Both the position numbers and the translations under genes were made by a program. The notes beneath the pieces are model-generated. The model made no database searches and was not told the origin of the DNA. It worked only from the letters and a program-made list of their open reading frames with translations. A stretch of 64,000 nucleotides of DNA. Origin: Gigantopelta aegis. Taxonomy: Eukaryota; Mollusca; Gastropoda; Neomphalida; Peltospiridae. The stretch's first letter is position 1. The number at the start of each line of letters is the position of its first letter. This document shows, piece by piece, positions 10,579-21,418 of this stretch. The DNA is taken from assembly GCF_016097555.1 (NCBI RefSeq), contig NC_054699.1, positions 8,578,789 through 8,642,788 on the forward strand, in the 5' to 3' direction.

Positions 10579-10945
10579 TTAAGTCGCAGACCCTAATTTC
10601 ATGCCGTGAAAATGGACATAGGAATAATTGATCAACAAACCTGTATTAAAAGCATTTTAATAAAGTTACAATATTGTGAACCAAGAGTCTGGGGCCTTGA
10701 AATGGGGAAATACCCTTAACATAAACTAGACTTCTTCTCCATAACAGTTATTTCTCAGAGGTACGTGCGCTTTTGAAAATATGAAAAATGCATTTCGTGG
10801 TATTAGAAACACCAGGATGAACAAAAAACAACAACCGGAGATGGATAGTCTAAAACAATAACATGTAAGTTATGTCTGAGTTCAGTTAGTTATAAAAAGG
10901 CTATAATACGCTATAGTGTTTGAAAACGAGAGTCTGTCACTTTAA
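10579..10945 (-). mobile_element. TTAA-duplicating MITE, copy 2
   Basis: The element 10583-10941 is bounded by TTAA at 10579-10582 and 10942-10945. Its ends, AGTCGCAGACCCTAATTTCA and (reverse complement) AGTGACAGACTCTCGTTTTC, resemble those of copy 1. The interior matches the reverse complement of copy 1, for example TTTGAAAATATGAAAAATGC and CGTGGTATTAGAAACACC. Its length (359 bp) is close to copy 1 (373 bp). Confidence 0.8.
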
Positions 10946-11592
10946 ATTACACTTAACAAGAATCGGTTACACGGAAATGCCAAGAAGTATCGGTCTGCCA
11001 GCCATGACGTACGCGAAAGATTGCCATCGGGGTTCCTCTCAGAAATAACGTGCCATCTTGACCTACTGACGTTCACCGCAGAATGCGGTTCTCGGTTTGG
11101 ACACTTAGCGATCTTGTCGATATCAGGATCATAGACGTCTATCCGTGGTCAGTGATTATGTTGTTCCATTTTCTTTAATGTAAGACTGTACACTGACAAA
11201 TAAACATAAACGTAAACATAAACATAAGAAAAAGCATAAACATAAGCATAAGCATAAACATAAACATAAACATAAGCATAAGCATAAGCATAAGCATAAA
11301 CAGATACATACCCAGACACATACCCAGACACATACATACACATATACAAATACTCATGAACAGACACATAGAGACACCTACACATTAACATACATATACA
11401 TAGACGCTTTACAGACGATTCGTCCAACGTACAATTCGTCCACGTACAATTCGTCCACCCACTTCGAACAATTCATCCACTCGATTACATTTAGACCAAT
11501 AAATCTAAAATGTTATTTCTTAGCCATTGGAATGGTTAATTATTTTCGTTTTGTGGTAAACTACTAGAATATGAAACAATGAAACAATATAA
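10946..11592. other. Intergenic DNA with hexamer-type repeat
   Basis: 11204-11345 is an array of ACATAA/GCATAA hexamers, followed by ACACATAC-type repeats to about 11400. At 11415-11455 ACAATTCGTCCAC is repeated. No gene is seen. Confidence 0.7.
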
Positions 11593-11732
11593 GTTGTAGA
11601 AGCATCACGAGTGGTATATGGCTTTTTATGTACACTCTGTGTGTTCTTTTACCCCGAGCCGAAGGCGAGGGGGTAAAAGAGCACACAGAGGGTATATAAA
11701 AAGCCATATACCCCGAGAGATGCTTCTACAAC
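11593..11732. repeat. 140-bp foldback hairpin
   Basis: The left arm GTTGTAGAAGCATC...GGTATATGGCTTTTTAT is mirrored by ATAAAAAGCCATATACC...GATGCTTCTACAAC. The arms span about 65 bp each around a short loop CGAGCCGAAGGCGAG. No ORF is present. Confidence 0.9.
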
Positions 11733-12046
11733 GAATTTATCTTGCCGACATGTTAAACCATATAGCCAAATAATCAAAATAACGCCACAAAATTACAGAC
11801 GGGGTATAACAGAATTTGGCTCCGCCCACAGGGGTATAAGGGATTTGTCCAACGGCAAACAACCAATGAGATTAAAGAATTTTACATGAAGGCGAGTGTC
11901 ACGGGGATCCTATAATACCCGTAACTGAATAAAACACGATTATCCAAATATCTCTCCTAACTGTATATCTATTAGATCTCTCTGTATCGGGCAGTCTATA
12001 CCCGAGTGGCTCGGCTCTAGGTATAATCAGAGATAAAATCTTATAT

Positions 12047-12103
<57 letters not shown>

Positions 12104-13140
12104 CACGTTTAGTTCACTAGAAAACACAACAAAACACAATACACTTTGGAATCTGTATTAACACTACGCTGACAAATGTACTTGCCGCAGTAGTTAATTA
12201 ACAACAACAATATAATAACAACCCAGAACTAATCACTTAATTAGTTAATCACTAGGTGTCTAGTTTACACAATATTCTAATCACTTCACGGTAATACAAC
12301 CCACACCCGTGTGATAATTGAGAAACGCTGCCAGGGGAACTTAATTAATAAAGGAATTACAACTCTATTCCTAACTGGTTAATTTTTAATTAACCCTTCA
12401 ATACTCATTCAGTAACTTTGTAATACAGAATTAATACTGGTACATATCACAATAAAGACAATAACCTACAGTTTACCTAGGTCCTCTAGGATGACTGGCT
12501 AAGCTTTAATATTTTAGAACAGTGAAGCCTACAATTTACTTCGTCAGATTACCGGAGACACTGTCTAAATAATATTGGTATAATACAGTATTACAATATT
12601 TAAAGTCACATCAATCACATCAAGGTTATACAACAGAGCAGAAAAATATATTTACCAGTCCGGTCGGACACGTTCCCCGGGAGCCTTCCAATGTTTCTCC
12701 CCGATATCTCTAAAAGCTTGTCTAATTATTCAAAAATCTCAGAGACAGCGAATATCGCCTGGGGGCACAACGCGGTACCTCACCTATCATGTGATATTTC
12801 CACAACTCCCAGAGACGGTATGTTTTCTTAGATGGCCAGACTTACTGTCGCCAGTTCGCTAGAAATACCCAGGTCGTAAACCGCACTACCGGAGTTATTA
12901 CGTAACTAGTGGCCACATGGCCTCCACACCTGCTCTAAGTGCATATTGGGACGCAGCTCTACCACGTCGCGCGGGGGTATTACGTAACCAAGCTGCACAC
13001 GACCCTCTAAAACAATTAACATCGCCACTGGCGAAAAGATAAGAGCATTTTCCGTCACAGCGAGATAAACTGAATTTTAGTGGCACTATCAACTTGTTAC
13101 TGTATTTGTACAGCCATGAATCCTGTCTTCAACTCTTCAG
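11733..13140. other. Unassigned intergenic DNA
   Basis: No coding region is recognised. A TA microsatellite lies at 12046-12102. GTAATA/TTACGTAA-containing text and short C-rich stretches occur at 12660-13020. The block 11800-13100 has few SINE pieces and may be the body of an unrecognised element. Confidence 0.5.
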
Positions 13141-13154
13141 CAATACTCTCCACA

Positions 13155-13157
<3 letters not shown>

Positions 13158-13212
<55 letters not shown>

Positions 13213-13314
13213 GAGAGCTCGTTAAAAACAATAGCGTCATAATAAATTTGTAAATACGCACTGAGAAACACAGACGGACATAAAAAGATACAGACACACA
13301 CATACATGAACAAA

Positions 13315-13352
<38 letters not shown>

Positions 13353-13400
13353 AACACTGACACATACACACAGACGGACACACACACACACACACAGACA
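13158..13400. repeat. TA and CA microsatellites
   Basis: TA repeats at about 13158-13207 and CA repeats at 13318-13348 and 13379-13396 generate long YIYIYI/CVCVCV reading frames that are not genes. Confidence 0.95.
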
Positions 13401-14074
13401 GACAGAAAATCTGATTGTGTTTCATCGCCTGTAACGCTAAGTAGTTCATATTAACGATGTTTTTAAAAACAAACAAAAAACACCACCACCAGTTCAGCGA
13501 TCAAAACCAGCTGTGCCCTGTGCCACGATGTACTTTGCAGGTGGAGCGTGTGTTTGTTTTGTTTTCTCAACAAGACAACACAGATCAAGTAGTAACGGTA
13601 TTTATAACAGGTGGCAGGCATCGTGGTGATAGCGATAGTAACAGGCATCGTGGTGATAGCGATAGTAACAGAAACCTGCATGACTTTCCTAGCTATACCG
13701 TTTGCTTATTTATGACGCAAAAGCACGTGAAAACCTAACAAAAAACAAAACCAAAATAAAATAAAAATTAAAAAAAGCATGCCCCCCCCCAAAAAAAAAG
13801 AAAACAAAAGAAAGAAGGAAAAACGAAAGAAAAAAATGAGGAAAGGAAGGAAATGTTTTATTTAACGACGCACTCAACACATTTTAATTACGGTTATATG
13901 GCGTCGGAAAAAAAAAGAGAGAAATAATAGAAAAAACCCCCCATAAAAACCCAACACACACCCAAAGACACAAAACAAACAAACCACCTACAAAAATCAT
14001 CAAGCCCCTCCCCCTCCAAATCTAACAACCCCTTAAAAAAACCCAACCTCCCCATCCGCATCCGCCCCCCCCCC

Positions 14075-14105
<31 letters not shown>

Positions 14106-14343
14106 AGAGAAAGAAAGCCAACAAGTAACAGTAAAATGATCTCTAAACGTGCAAGAGACGAGTTTGTAACGGAGAACGTTATACTACATGTTGTTACATT
14201 TCTCACTTAACGAACTCATTTGTTGTGCGCAACAACATACCACTCGACCGCTTGGCTCTCTCGTGATATAATGTTACATTCTGGAGCACGATACGCGTGC
14301 ACTAAGTGTGAAGCAAAAACAACAGTTTGCTTTGGTTTGTTTA
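13401..14343. other. Low-complexity C/A-rich DNA with a D-type SINE tail
   Basis: A 27-bp unit containing GGCATCGTGGTGATAGCGAT is duplicated at about 13615-13670. 13842-13908 is a minus-strand SINE tail (AAATGTTTTATTTAACGACG). 13920-14105 is nearly G-free and ends in an A-run. Confidence 0.75.
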
Positions 14344-14560
14344 ACGACACAACCCTCCCCCCCCCCCCCACACACCCGTAAAAAAAAAAAGAAAAAAAAA
14401 GAAGTAAAACCCCAACAACAATAAAACAAAACCCAACAACAAAAACCCCCAAAAACCAACACGCACCCCCTCAAAATACCCCAAACCCCCAAACAAACCC
14501 CAAAACAACCCAAACAAGAACCGACCCCAATAACAAAAACATTTTTGTTCTGTTAATAAA
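14344..14560. repeat. G-free C/A tract with minus-strand G-quadruplex potential
   Basis: After a 23-bp SINE tail remnant, the plus strand has only scattered G. Four C-runs at 14466-14470, 14479-14482, 14486-14490 and 14498-14501, spaced by 3-8 bases, fit a G-quadruplex pattern on the minus strand. Confidence 0.7.
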
Positions 14561-14629
14561 GAAGAACAACAAAAAACCCAGCAGTGTAGTGGATACACCT
14601 GAGGCCTTAACATTTGTAGCTACTCGTTT

Positions 14630-15290
14630 CGAATCTAGAGTATTGGCGAGTGAGTTTATAATTATAGACTCGGTGGAAAGGTATACATCCACTACAGTGA
14701 CTCGAATCTAGAGTATTGGCGAGTGAGTTTATAATTATAGACTCGGTGGAAAGGTATACATCCACTACAGTGACTCGAATCTAGAGTATTGGCGAGTGAG
14801 TTTATAATTATAGACTCGGTGGAAAGGTATACATCCACTACAGTGACTCGAATCTACAGTATTGGCGAGTGAGTTTATAATTATAGACTCGGTGGAAAGG
14901 TATACATCCACTACAGTGACTCGAATATACAGTATTGGCGAGTGAGTTTATAATTATAGACTCGGTGGAAAGGTATACATCCACTACAGTGACTCGAATC
15001 TACAGTATTGGCGAGTGAGTTTATAATTATAGACTCGGTGGAAAGGTATACATCCACTACAGTGACTCGAATCTACAGTATTGGCGAGTGAGTTTATAAT
15101 TATAGACTCGGTGGAAAGGTATACATCCACTACAGTGACTCGAATCTACAGTATTGGCGAGTGAGTTTATAATTATAGACTCGGTGGAAAGGTATACATC
15201 CACTACAGTGACTCGAATCTAGAGTATTGGCGAGTGAGTTTTATAGACTCGGTGGAAAGGTATAAACCCACTATAATGACTCCTCTCTCA
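14630..15290. repeat. 73-bp minisatellite, 9 copies
   Basis: TATTGGCGAGTGAGTTTATA recurs every 73 bp from 14641 to 15225. Copies are almost identical, with AGAGT/ACAGT variants. The last copy has an internal deletion and merges into text resembling a family C SINE (CTCTCTCACTAACCATTAAC). Confidence 0.95.
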
Positions 15291-15320
15291 CTAACCATTA
15301 ACCCCCGTTCTCAACAAACA

Positions 15321-15342
15321 GGGTGGGGGTGGGGGTGGGGGG
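15321..15342 (+). other. G-quadruplex motif
   Basis: GGGTGGGGGTGGGGGTGGGG followed by GG gives four G-runs separated by single T, a strong intramolecular quadruplex pattern. Confidence 0.8.
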
Positions 15343-15625
15343 TCGTAGCCTGGTGGTAAAGTGCTCGTTTGATGCGCGGTCGGTCTGGGATCGATCCCCG
15401 TCGGTGAGCTTATTGGGATATTTGTCGTATATCAAACACCATGGTATGTGCTGTCCTGTCTGTGGGATGGTGTAAATAAAAAATCCCTTGCTACTAATGG
15501 AAAAATGTAGCGGGTTCCTCTCAACGACTATATGTAAACATTACCAAATGTTTGACATTCAATAGTTGAATAAATAAATCAATGTACTCTAGTGGTGTCG
15601 TTAAACAAAACAAACTTTAACTTGT
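15340..15625 (+). mobile_element. Family A SINE
   Basis: TCGTAGCCTGGTGGTAAAGT, GATCGATCCCCGTCGGTGAG, a central domain with GTAAATAAAAAATCCC, and GTGTCGTTAAACAAAACAAA. Confidence 0.9.
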
Positions 15626-15987
15626 TTAACAGACAGCGCGGCGCAGGTAGCGTACTTGCGCCTTTGATGTAAGCACAATAATCAATTTGAAATGATTGTG
15701 ATATACTCTTTAAAAAAAAGAAACTTGACATTTTACAGAATCAAAAACATCGTAGGCCTACATACAATCAAGTAAGTGAGCGAATGGTGATGCAAAAACA
15801 CTATAAAACACGTTCGATTCGCATAGTCAACGTTTGTCATGAAACGCAAACGCGCGATCCTCAGAGAAGCACGTGCATCATGAAGTTATGTAACTCTGCA
15901 TGTCGAACGATCCGTTGGTTTGGGCATAAAGACCACATCAGCAGTGATTCAAACAGACCGCATAATGACACTGTAGGTAATGCAATA

Positions 15988-16930
15988 ATGCCAAGATTGA
16001 CGCGTGCTCAACGCAATAATGCCATTGGGAGACTGCAAGCAGGGGCAACTCAACAAACTGTGGCAAGGACATTTGGCGTCTCCAGACAGACCATCATAGC
16101 TTTATGAGCACGGTGCAATACCACTCAAAGTGTTAATGACAGGCCAAGGTCAGGTCGTCCCAGAGTAACCACCGCCGCTCAAAATCGATACATCCGGGTG
16201 TGTCATCTTCGAAATCGAACCACAGCAGCAACAACCACAGCGATACAAATCCCTGAACTACACAGAATTTCTGACCAGACAGTTTGTAATCGGCTGAGGT
16301 AGGTAGGCTTTTCCCTAGAAGACTAGTGCGACGTATCGTTTTGACCCCCACGTCACTTAGCGGAGCGTCTGCATTGGTGCCAGCAGACCGGCCTCGGTGG
16401 CGTCGTGGCAGGCCATCGGTCTACAGGCTGGTAGGTACTGGGTTCGGATCCCAGTCGAGGCATGGGATTGTTAATCCAGATACCGACTCCAAACCCTGAG
16501 TGAGTGCTCCGCAAGGCTCAATGGGTAGGTGTAAACCACTTGCACCGACCAGTGATCCATAACTGGTTCAACAAAGGCCATGGTTTGTGCTATCCTGCCT
16601 GTGGGAAGCGCAAATAAAAGATCCCTTGCTGCCTGTCGTAAAGAAGAGTAGCCTATGTGGCGACAGCGGGTTTCCTCTAAAAACAGTGTCAGAATGACCA
16701 TATGTTTGACGTCCAATAGCCGATGATAAGATTAAAAATCAATGTGCTCTAGTGGCGTCGTTAAATAAAACAAACTTTTTTTGGTGCCAGCAGAGGGTGG
16801 GATGGACACGTGCCAGGTGGAGGACTGTTTTGTTCTCAGATGAGTCTTGTTTTCTCCCGTCACGTGCTGATGGACGGATACGTGTCTATTAACGTCGAGG
16901 GGAATGTTGTACTCCAAACTGTCGACCGTT
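15988..16930 (+). pseudogene. Tc1-type transposase, decayed and SINE-interrupted
   Basis: The predicted start MPRLTRAQRNNAIGRL at 15988 opens a helix-turn-helix domain (QTVARTFGVSRQTI). An in-frame TGA follows at about 16105. The same frame then continues with RPRSGRPRVTT, RHRISDQ-like LHRISDQTVCNRLR and another stop at about 16300. After the SINE, the DDE region is recognisable as RWRTVLFSDESCFLPSRADG, containing the first catalytic Asp (FSDES). The second Asp and the Glu are missing because the copy is truncated. In this family the transposase cuts and pastes at TA sites; this copy cannot encode a full enzyme. Recognition is from memory of Tc1/mariner motifs. Confidence 0.85.
16388..16782 (+). 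mobile_element. Family B SINE with 12-bp target duplication
   Basis: The SINE from CCGGCCTCGGTGGCGTCGTG to TAAATAAAACAAACTTTTTT is flanked by GGTGCCAGCAGA at 16376-16387 and 16783-16794. The target is the Tc1-type transposase remnant. Confidence 0.95.
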
Positions 16931-17300
16931 GAGGTGAGGGGGGTGTTTTGTGTTTGTTTTTTTGTTTTGTTTGTTTTGTTTTTATTAAACTTTGAAAATC
17001 AATATCAAGTTGCGATATAATTACAAGCTTCCTGCCGTTATGGTTCCACGCCATCATTAATTACTCCATGCATTTCAATACAATTTATGTCAGAATATAT
17101 TATGTAGAAAAACCCAACAACATCCACACTACTACTAGTTTTAGGGAGTGCTATGTACAAGTGTTAAAAACAGCATAGGTCGACCACGAAATTGTCCAGT
17201 TAACTACCCTCATGCCAGAGCACCGCCTCGTGTTGCTGTTATACACAGTTGTTATCGGTTACAACTACATTACATTTAACAAGTAACTTCAAACCAATGG

Positions 17301-17799
17301 GTTATTTAAATACTACAGAGGGCAACCTACTTGTAATCAACAGAGAAAGGGTTATTTAAATACTACAGATGGCAACCTACTTGTAATCAACAGAGAAAGG
17401 GTTATTTAAATACTACAGAGGGCAACCTACGTGTAATCAACAGAGAAAGGGTTATTTAAATACTACAGAGGGCAACCTACGTGTAATCAACAGAGAAAGG
17501 GTTATTTAAATACTACAGAGGGCAACCTACTTGTAATCAACAGAGAAAGGGTTATTTAAATACTACAGAGGGCAACCTACTTGTAATCAACAGAGAAAGG
17601 GTTATTTAAATACTACAGAGGGCAACCTACTTGTAATCAACAGAGAAAGGGTTATTTAAATACTACAGAGGGCAACCTACTTGTAATCAACAGAGAAAGG
17701 GTTATTTAAATACTACAGAGGACAACCTACTTGTAATCAACAGAGAAAGGGTTATTTAAATACTACAGAGGGCAACCTACTTGTAATCAACAGAGAAAG
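17301..17799. repeat. 50-bp minisatellite, 10 copies
   Basis: GTTATTTAAATACTACAGAG starts every 50 bp from 17301 to 17751. Copies differ only at single bases. No unique spacers separate them, so this is not a CRISPR array. Confidence 0.97.
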
Positions 17800-17810
17800 A
17801 TTCCAAAAGG

Positions 17811-18503
17811 CATATCAGAATTTTGTAGCATTTACAAAAATAAATAAATAATAATAATAATAGTAGTAATACAAAAATATGTGAGGAACCATTTCCTAAA
17901 CCGGACTATATTAAGCTGCTACAGCTAGTAACGACATGACAAATGATGGTGCGCTGCCTTTTGCGATTTATTCTTTCCTGATTTGACGACGTCACTAAAA
18001 AAAACCCTCTTACAACGAAATTATTTTAAAACGGAAATTAAATCGAAATTATTAAAATCAATATATTTTCTTGCATATGTTTATCACCAAATTTGAAATC
18101 TATTTAAGTATCATTATTTTTATTTGATGCATTTCAGCTGATTGCAAAAATTTACTATTGGCCTAAATTGGCTGATGTTGCATAATCGTAAGCTAGGCGA
18201 CGATCGCTGTGTGAAATAACCGTGGCTGATTTTAATTCTGTTAGCGAAATTGTGTTTAAAATCCGGATTCCGATGCAATCTAGGAAATGAATTTGGTTTA
18301 TAAAAAGTATCCACGATCATGAGATATACGTAGCACATAGAGGTTATTACCAGAGTGTTTTTCAGTATCGTCAATATATATTAGGGATACAAATTGTACT
18401 AATTTTCAATCTGTGTTGGTGGTGACGCGATTCTTTCTTTCAAGTGGAAATGTTGTTGGTAATTTTTGGCATGCTTTCATCACAGAACTTTGACTATCCT
18501 AGC
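17811..18503. other. Unassigned AT-rich DNA
   Basis: A short ATAATAATAGTAGT stretch lies at 17835-17870; otherwise nothing recognisable. Confidence 0.5.
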
Positions 18504-18773
18504 TTGATGCGCGGTCGGTGGCCCCATTGGGCAGTTTCTCGTTCCAGCCAGTGCTCCACAACTGGTATAACAAAGGCCGTGGTATGTACTATCCTGTCTG
18601 TGGGATAGTGCATATAAAAGATCCCTTGCTGCTAATCGAAAAAGAGTAGCCCATGAAGTGGCGACAGCGGATTTCCTCTCTCAATATCTGTGTGGTCCTT
18701 AACCATGTGTCTGACGCCATATAACCGTAAATAAAATGTGTTGAGTGCGTCGTTAAATAAAACATTTCCTTCC
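18504..18773 (+). mobile_element. Family A SINE with D tail, 5' truncated
   Basis: Starts within the head (CTTGATGCGCGGTCGG), has the central GTGCATATAAAAGATCCC and ends GTGCGTCGTTAAATAAAACA plus TTCCTTCC. Confidence 0.85.
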
Positions 18774-19052
18774 TTGACTATCCTAGTTCCGCACCGAAAA
18801 AATAATGTCAACCTAGTTTTAGTAGGACCCCGCACGTGTTTCAAGCCTAACAGTAAATGGTAGACCGATACCTTAGTCAGTTTACGTCACAAGGTTACAG
18901 TCAATTATCATATGACTCTACAACGAAGAAGGCCGGTATTTAACTCAGTAGGTTGAGTCATCGACTGAGGTGCTTGCGTCGCAGGATCGAACCACCACGG
19001 TGGATCCATTCAACATATAGGTAAATGGCTGTGGTATGTGCTTTCCTGTCTG

Positions 19053-19362
19053 TTTTTGTTTAACGACACCACTAGAACATATTGATTTATTGATCGTCGG
19101 CTATTGGATGTCGAACATTTGGTAATTTTAACATATAGTCTCAGTGAGAAAACCCGGTATATTTTTTCATTGATAGCAAGGTATCTTTTATATGCACCAT
19201 CCCTGAGACAGAATAACATGTACCACGGCCGTTAATATACCAGTCGTGGTACACTGGCAAGACCGAGAAATAGCCCAAATGGGCCCACCGACGGGGATCG
19301 ATCCTAAACCGACCGTGCATCAAGCGAGCGCTTTACCATTGGGATACGTCCCTCCCTTATTG
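19053..19362 (-). mobile_element. Family A SINE nested in a family E SINE
   Basis: A complete minus-strand copy, from TTTGTTTAACGACACCACTA to CGAGCGCTTTACCATTGGGA on the plus strand. Confidence 0.85.
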
Positions 19363-19450
19363 TGTTTTGAAACTGATTGAGGTTTTTTTTCGTTGCAACC
19401 ACTGCACCACAACTGATCAAAAGCCGTGGTATGTGCTTTCCTGTCTGTTG

Positions 19451-19488
19451 ACTGCGTCGTTAAATAAAAGATTTCCTTCTTTCCTTCT
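19451..19488 (+). mobile_element. 38-bp SINE-tail insertion with target duplication
   Basis: ACTGCGTCGTTAAATAAAAG plus TTTCCTTC-type sequence, the extreme 3' end of a D-tailed SINE, is flanked by TGTCTGTTG at 19442-19450 and 19489-19497. The host SINE has a single copy of this 9-mer elsewhere. Confidence 0.8.
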
Positions 19489-19618
19489 TGTCTGTTGGAA
19501 AGTGCATATAAAAAGATCCTCTCATGACTACGAGTCAGAATTACCAAATGTTTGACATCCAATAGCCGATGATTAATTAATCAACGTGCTCCTGTGGTGT
19601 CGTTAAACAAAACAAACT

Positions 19619-20154
19619 TCCAACTCAATGTAATGGTATTTAACGTGAAACCCATGGTTATTGTATTAGAGTGGTAGGCAGAAAATACGTGTTTTCGCTG
19701 AACAGTTCAAACTTTCGTTTAGCTTTCGAACGGCCGAGGACTCGGGATAATACTTATAATACTTATTGTGTTTGAATGAATGAATGAATGAATGAATGGA
19801 TGGATGAATGGATGCTTAACAATACAGCAGCAAAAAATTACATATCGGCTGTTGGGTGTCAAACAAAGGTAAGTAAGCGAATATAAACGAACGGCGTAAC
19901 AGTGAATTACATCGGATGGCTAATATTATAATATAATAATCCATGTGTATTGTATCGGGTGATCGTAGGTTATTCATCGCAGACAGAAATGATTACACAG
20001 TTGATATGTGATCCACATTTGGACGAAAATCGGTGAGAAATATTTATGGCATAGCTAAGTATAAATTCATTTCTATCGTTTATATTATATTGAAAATAAA
20101 TGCATCAATATTGGGTCTATTTCTTCTTCCTTCTTCAGCGTTCGATTGGTTGTA
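19619..20154. other. Unassigned intergenic DNA
   Basis: A TGAA/TGGA microsatellite lies at 19773-19815. No gene is visible. Confidence 0.5.
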
Positions 20155-20328
20155 TTATATCCTTTGTCCCGTGAGAGTCGCAAAAAAAAGGGCTGTCAGG
20201 CGCAGATCTTTTGCAGAGCTCCACAGCTTGGCATCCATCGTAGTACTCACAGGCCAGATTGGTTGCCTCTCTCTGTTATAGAGTGGACAGGACTGCATGA
20301 CGTGTTGTGGTGTTTGGTATGATCTGGA
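20155..20328 (-). pseudogene. Non-LTR retrotransposon pol, C-terminal remnant
   Basis: The minus strand is open from 20328 to a TAA at 20155-20157 and encodes QTPQHVMQSCPLYNRERQ, then KLWSSAKDLRLTALFFATLTG. This matches my memory of the C-terminal segment after the reverse transcriptase in invertebrate retroelement proteins (xTPEHILQSCPLY..., KLWG...DLRxTAxFI..TG). Upstream on the minus strand there is an in-frame stop and no recognisable reverse transcriptase, so this is a 5'-truncated copy, the usual fate of LINE insertions. A longer reading frame on the plus strand over the same bases is a shadow. Confidence 0.7.
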
Positions 20329-20604
20329 TCAGTCAAGATACGCATATCGCCTGCCGTTAAAACCAGGAAGTAATAGTCGCCTGTAGCTAAATACGCTTCT
20401 GTGTTTCTGTCATTGTCGGTTATTCGATGGACGGTTAAAAAAAGAAGTAAAAATTAATCAATACCAACTAGTTATTATTAGTACAACATGACAGACACCA
20501 CTGCTGACCACGAAGATTGGCTCCGTAGTGGCGAATCTGAATCTTTTTTAAGAGGTTGGCTTTTAAAAAATAAAATAAAACTCGAAATTATGTAAACGTT
20601 AAAG

Positions 20605-20865
20605 TTAATTTTCGATTAACAACAGCATTGGAGCATATTGATTAATTATTGATTAGCTGTTGGGTATAAAACAGTTGATAATTCTGACACACTCTCTTTC
20701 GTAAAAACACGCTGTATTTTTTTCAGCAAGGGATTTTTTTAATGCACTTTGTCACACAGGTCAGCACATACCAAGGTCTTTGATACACCAGCTGTATGGC
20801 ACTGGTTAGGGCCGAAAAACAAGAGTCCTGCGATTGGGTTTGGTCCTACGACCTAAGTCGTTAAA
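20605..20865 (-). mobile_element. Degenerate SINE
   Basis: Diverged minus-strand matches to the SINE tail (GATTAACAACAGCATTGGAG), central domain (GTCAGCACATACCAAGGTCT) and head. Confidence 0.65.
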
Positions 20866-20924
20866 CTGTATAGGTTTCGAAAGAGCAAAGTTTGAATAGT
20901 ATATATATCCGGAACGTTTTAGGC

Positions 20925-21418
20925 CGCTATTCCAATGTAGGCCTATTTAGCATATATCTCTTTCCACCGATTACAATGTAGGCCTATATAGCATATATCT
21001 CTTTCCACCGATTACAATGTAGGCCTATATAGTATATATCTCTTTCCACCGATTGCAATGTAGGCCTATATAGTATATATCTCTTTCCACCGATTGCAAT
21101 GTAGGCCTATATAGCATATATCTCTTTCCACCGATTGCAATGTAGGCCTATATAGTATATATCTCTTTCCACCGATTACAATGTAGGCCTATATAGTATA
21201 TATCTCTTTCCACCGATTGCAATGTAGGCCTTCCAATGTAGACATATTTAGCATATATCTCTTTCCGCCGATTGCAATGTAGGCCTTCCAATGTAGGCAT
21301 ATTTAGCATATATCTCTTTCCACCGATTGCAATGTAAGCATATTTAGCATAATATATTATATCTCTTTCCACCGATTCCAGTGTAGGCCTATATTGGTAT
21401 ACATCTCTTTCCACCGAA
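20925..21418. repeat. 41-bp minisatellite, about 11 copies
   Basis: TATATCTCTTTCCACCGATT recurs with a 41-bp period. Later copies carry an extra partial unit (AATGTAGGCCTTCCAATGTA). Confidence 0.95.

Larger units (their letters stand above)
15703..16935 (+). mobile_element. Tc1-type transposon remnant, 3' truncated
   Basis: The left end TATACTCTTTAAAAAAAAGAAAC matches the terminal repeat of the Tc1-type element at 44343 (TACTCTTCAAAAAAAGAAAC). A decayed transposase follows and is split by a SINE at 16388-16782. Homology is lost after about 16935 and no right terminal repeat is seen. Confidence 0.8.
18930..19618 (+). mobile_element. Family E SINE split by two later insertions
   Basis: The head (GTATTTAACTCAGTAGGTTG, then GGATCGAACCACCACGGTGG) runs to 19053. 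The copy continues at about 19363 and 19498 and ends at GTGTCGTTAAACAAAACAAA. Between these parts lie a minus-strand family A SINE and a 38-bp tail insertion. Confidence 0.8.

Noticed and set aside
17301..17799. Regular 50-bp array as a CRISPR
   Set aside because: Whole units are repeated with no variable spacers, the genome is eukaryotic, and there are no cas genes. The same applies to the 41-, 73-, 77- and 86-bp arrays.
20033..20281. 82-codon plus-strand frame
   Set aside because: It overlaps the minus-strand retroelement pol remnant, which has recognisable motifs.
21148..21414. 88-codon minus-strand frame with repeated CNRRKEIYAKY
   Set aside because: It is translation of the 41-bp minisatellite, whose period is not a multiple of three.
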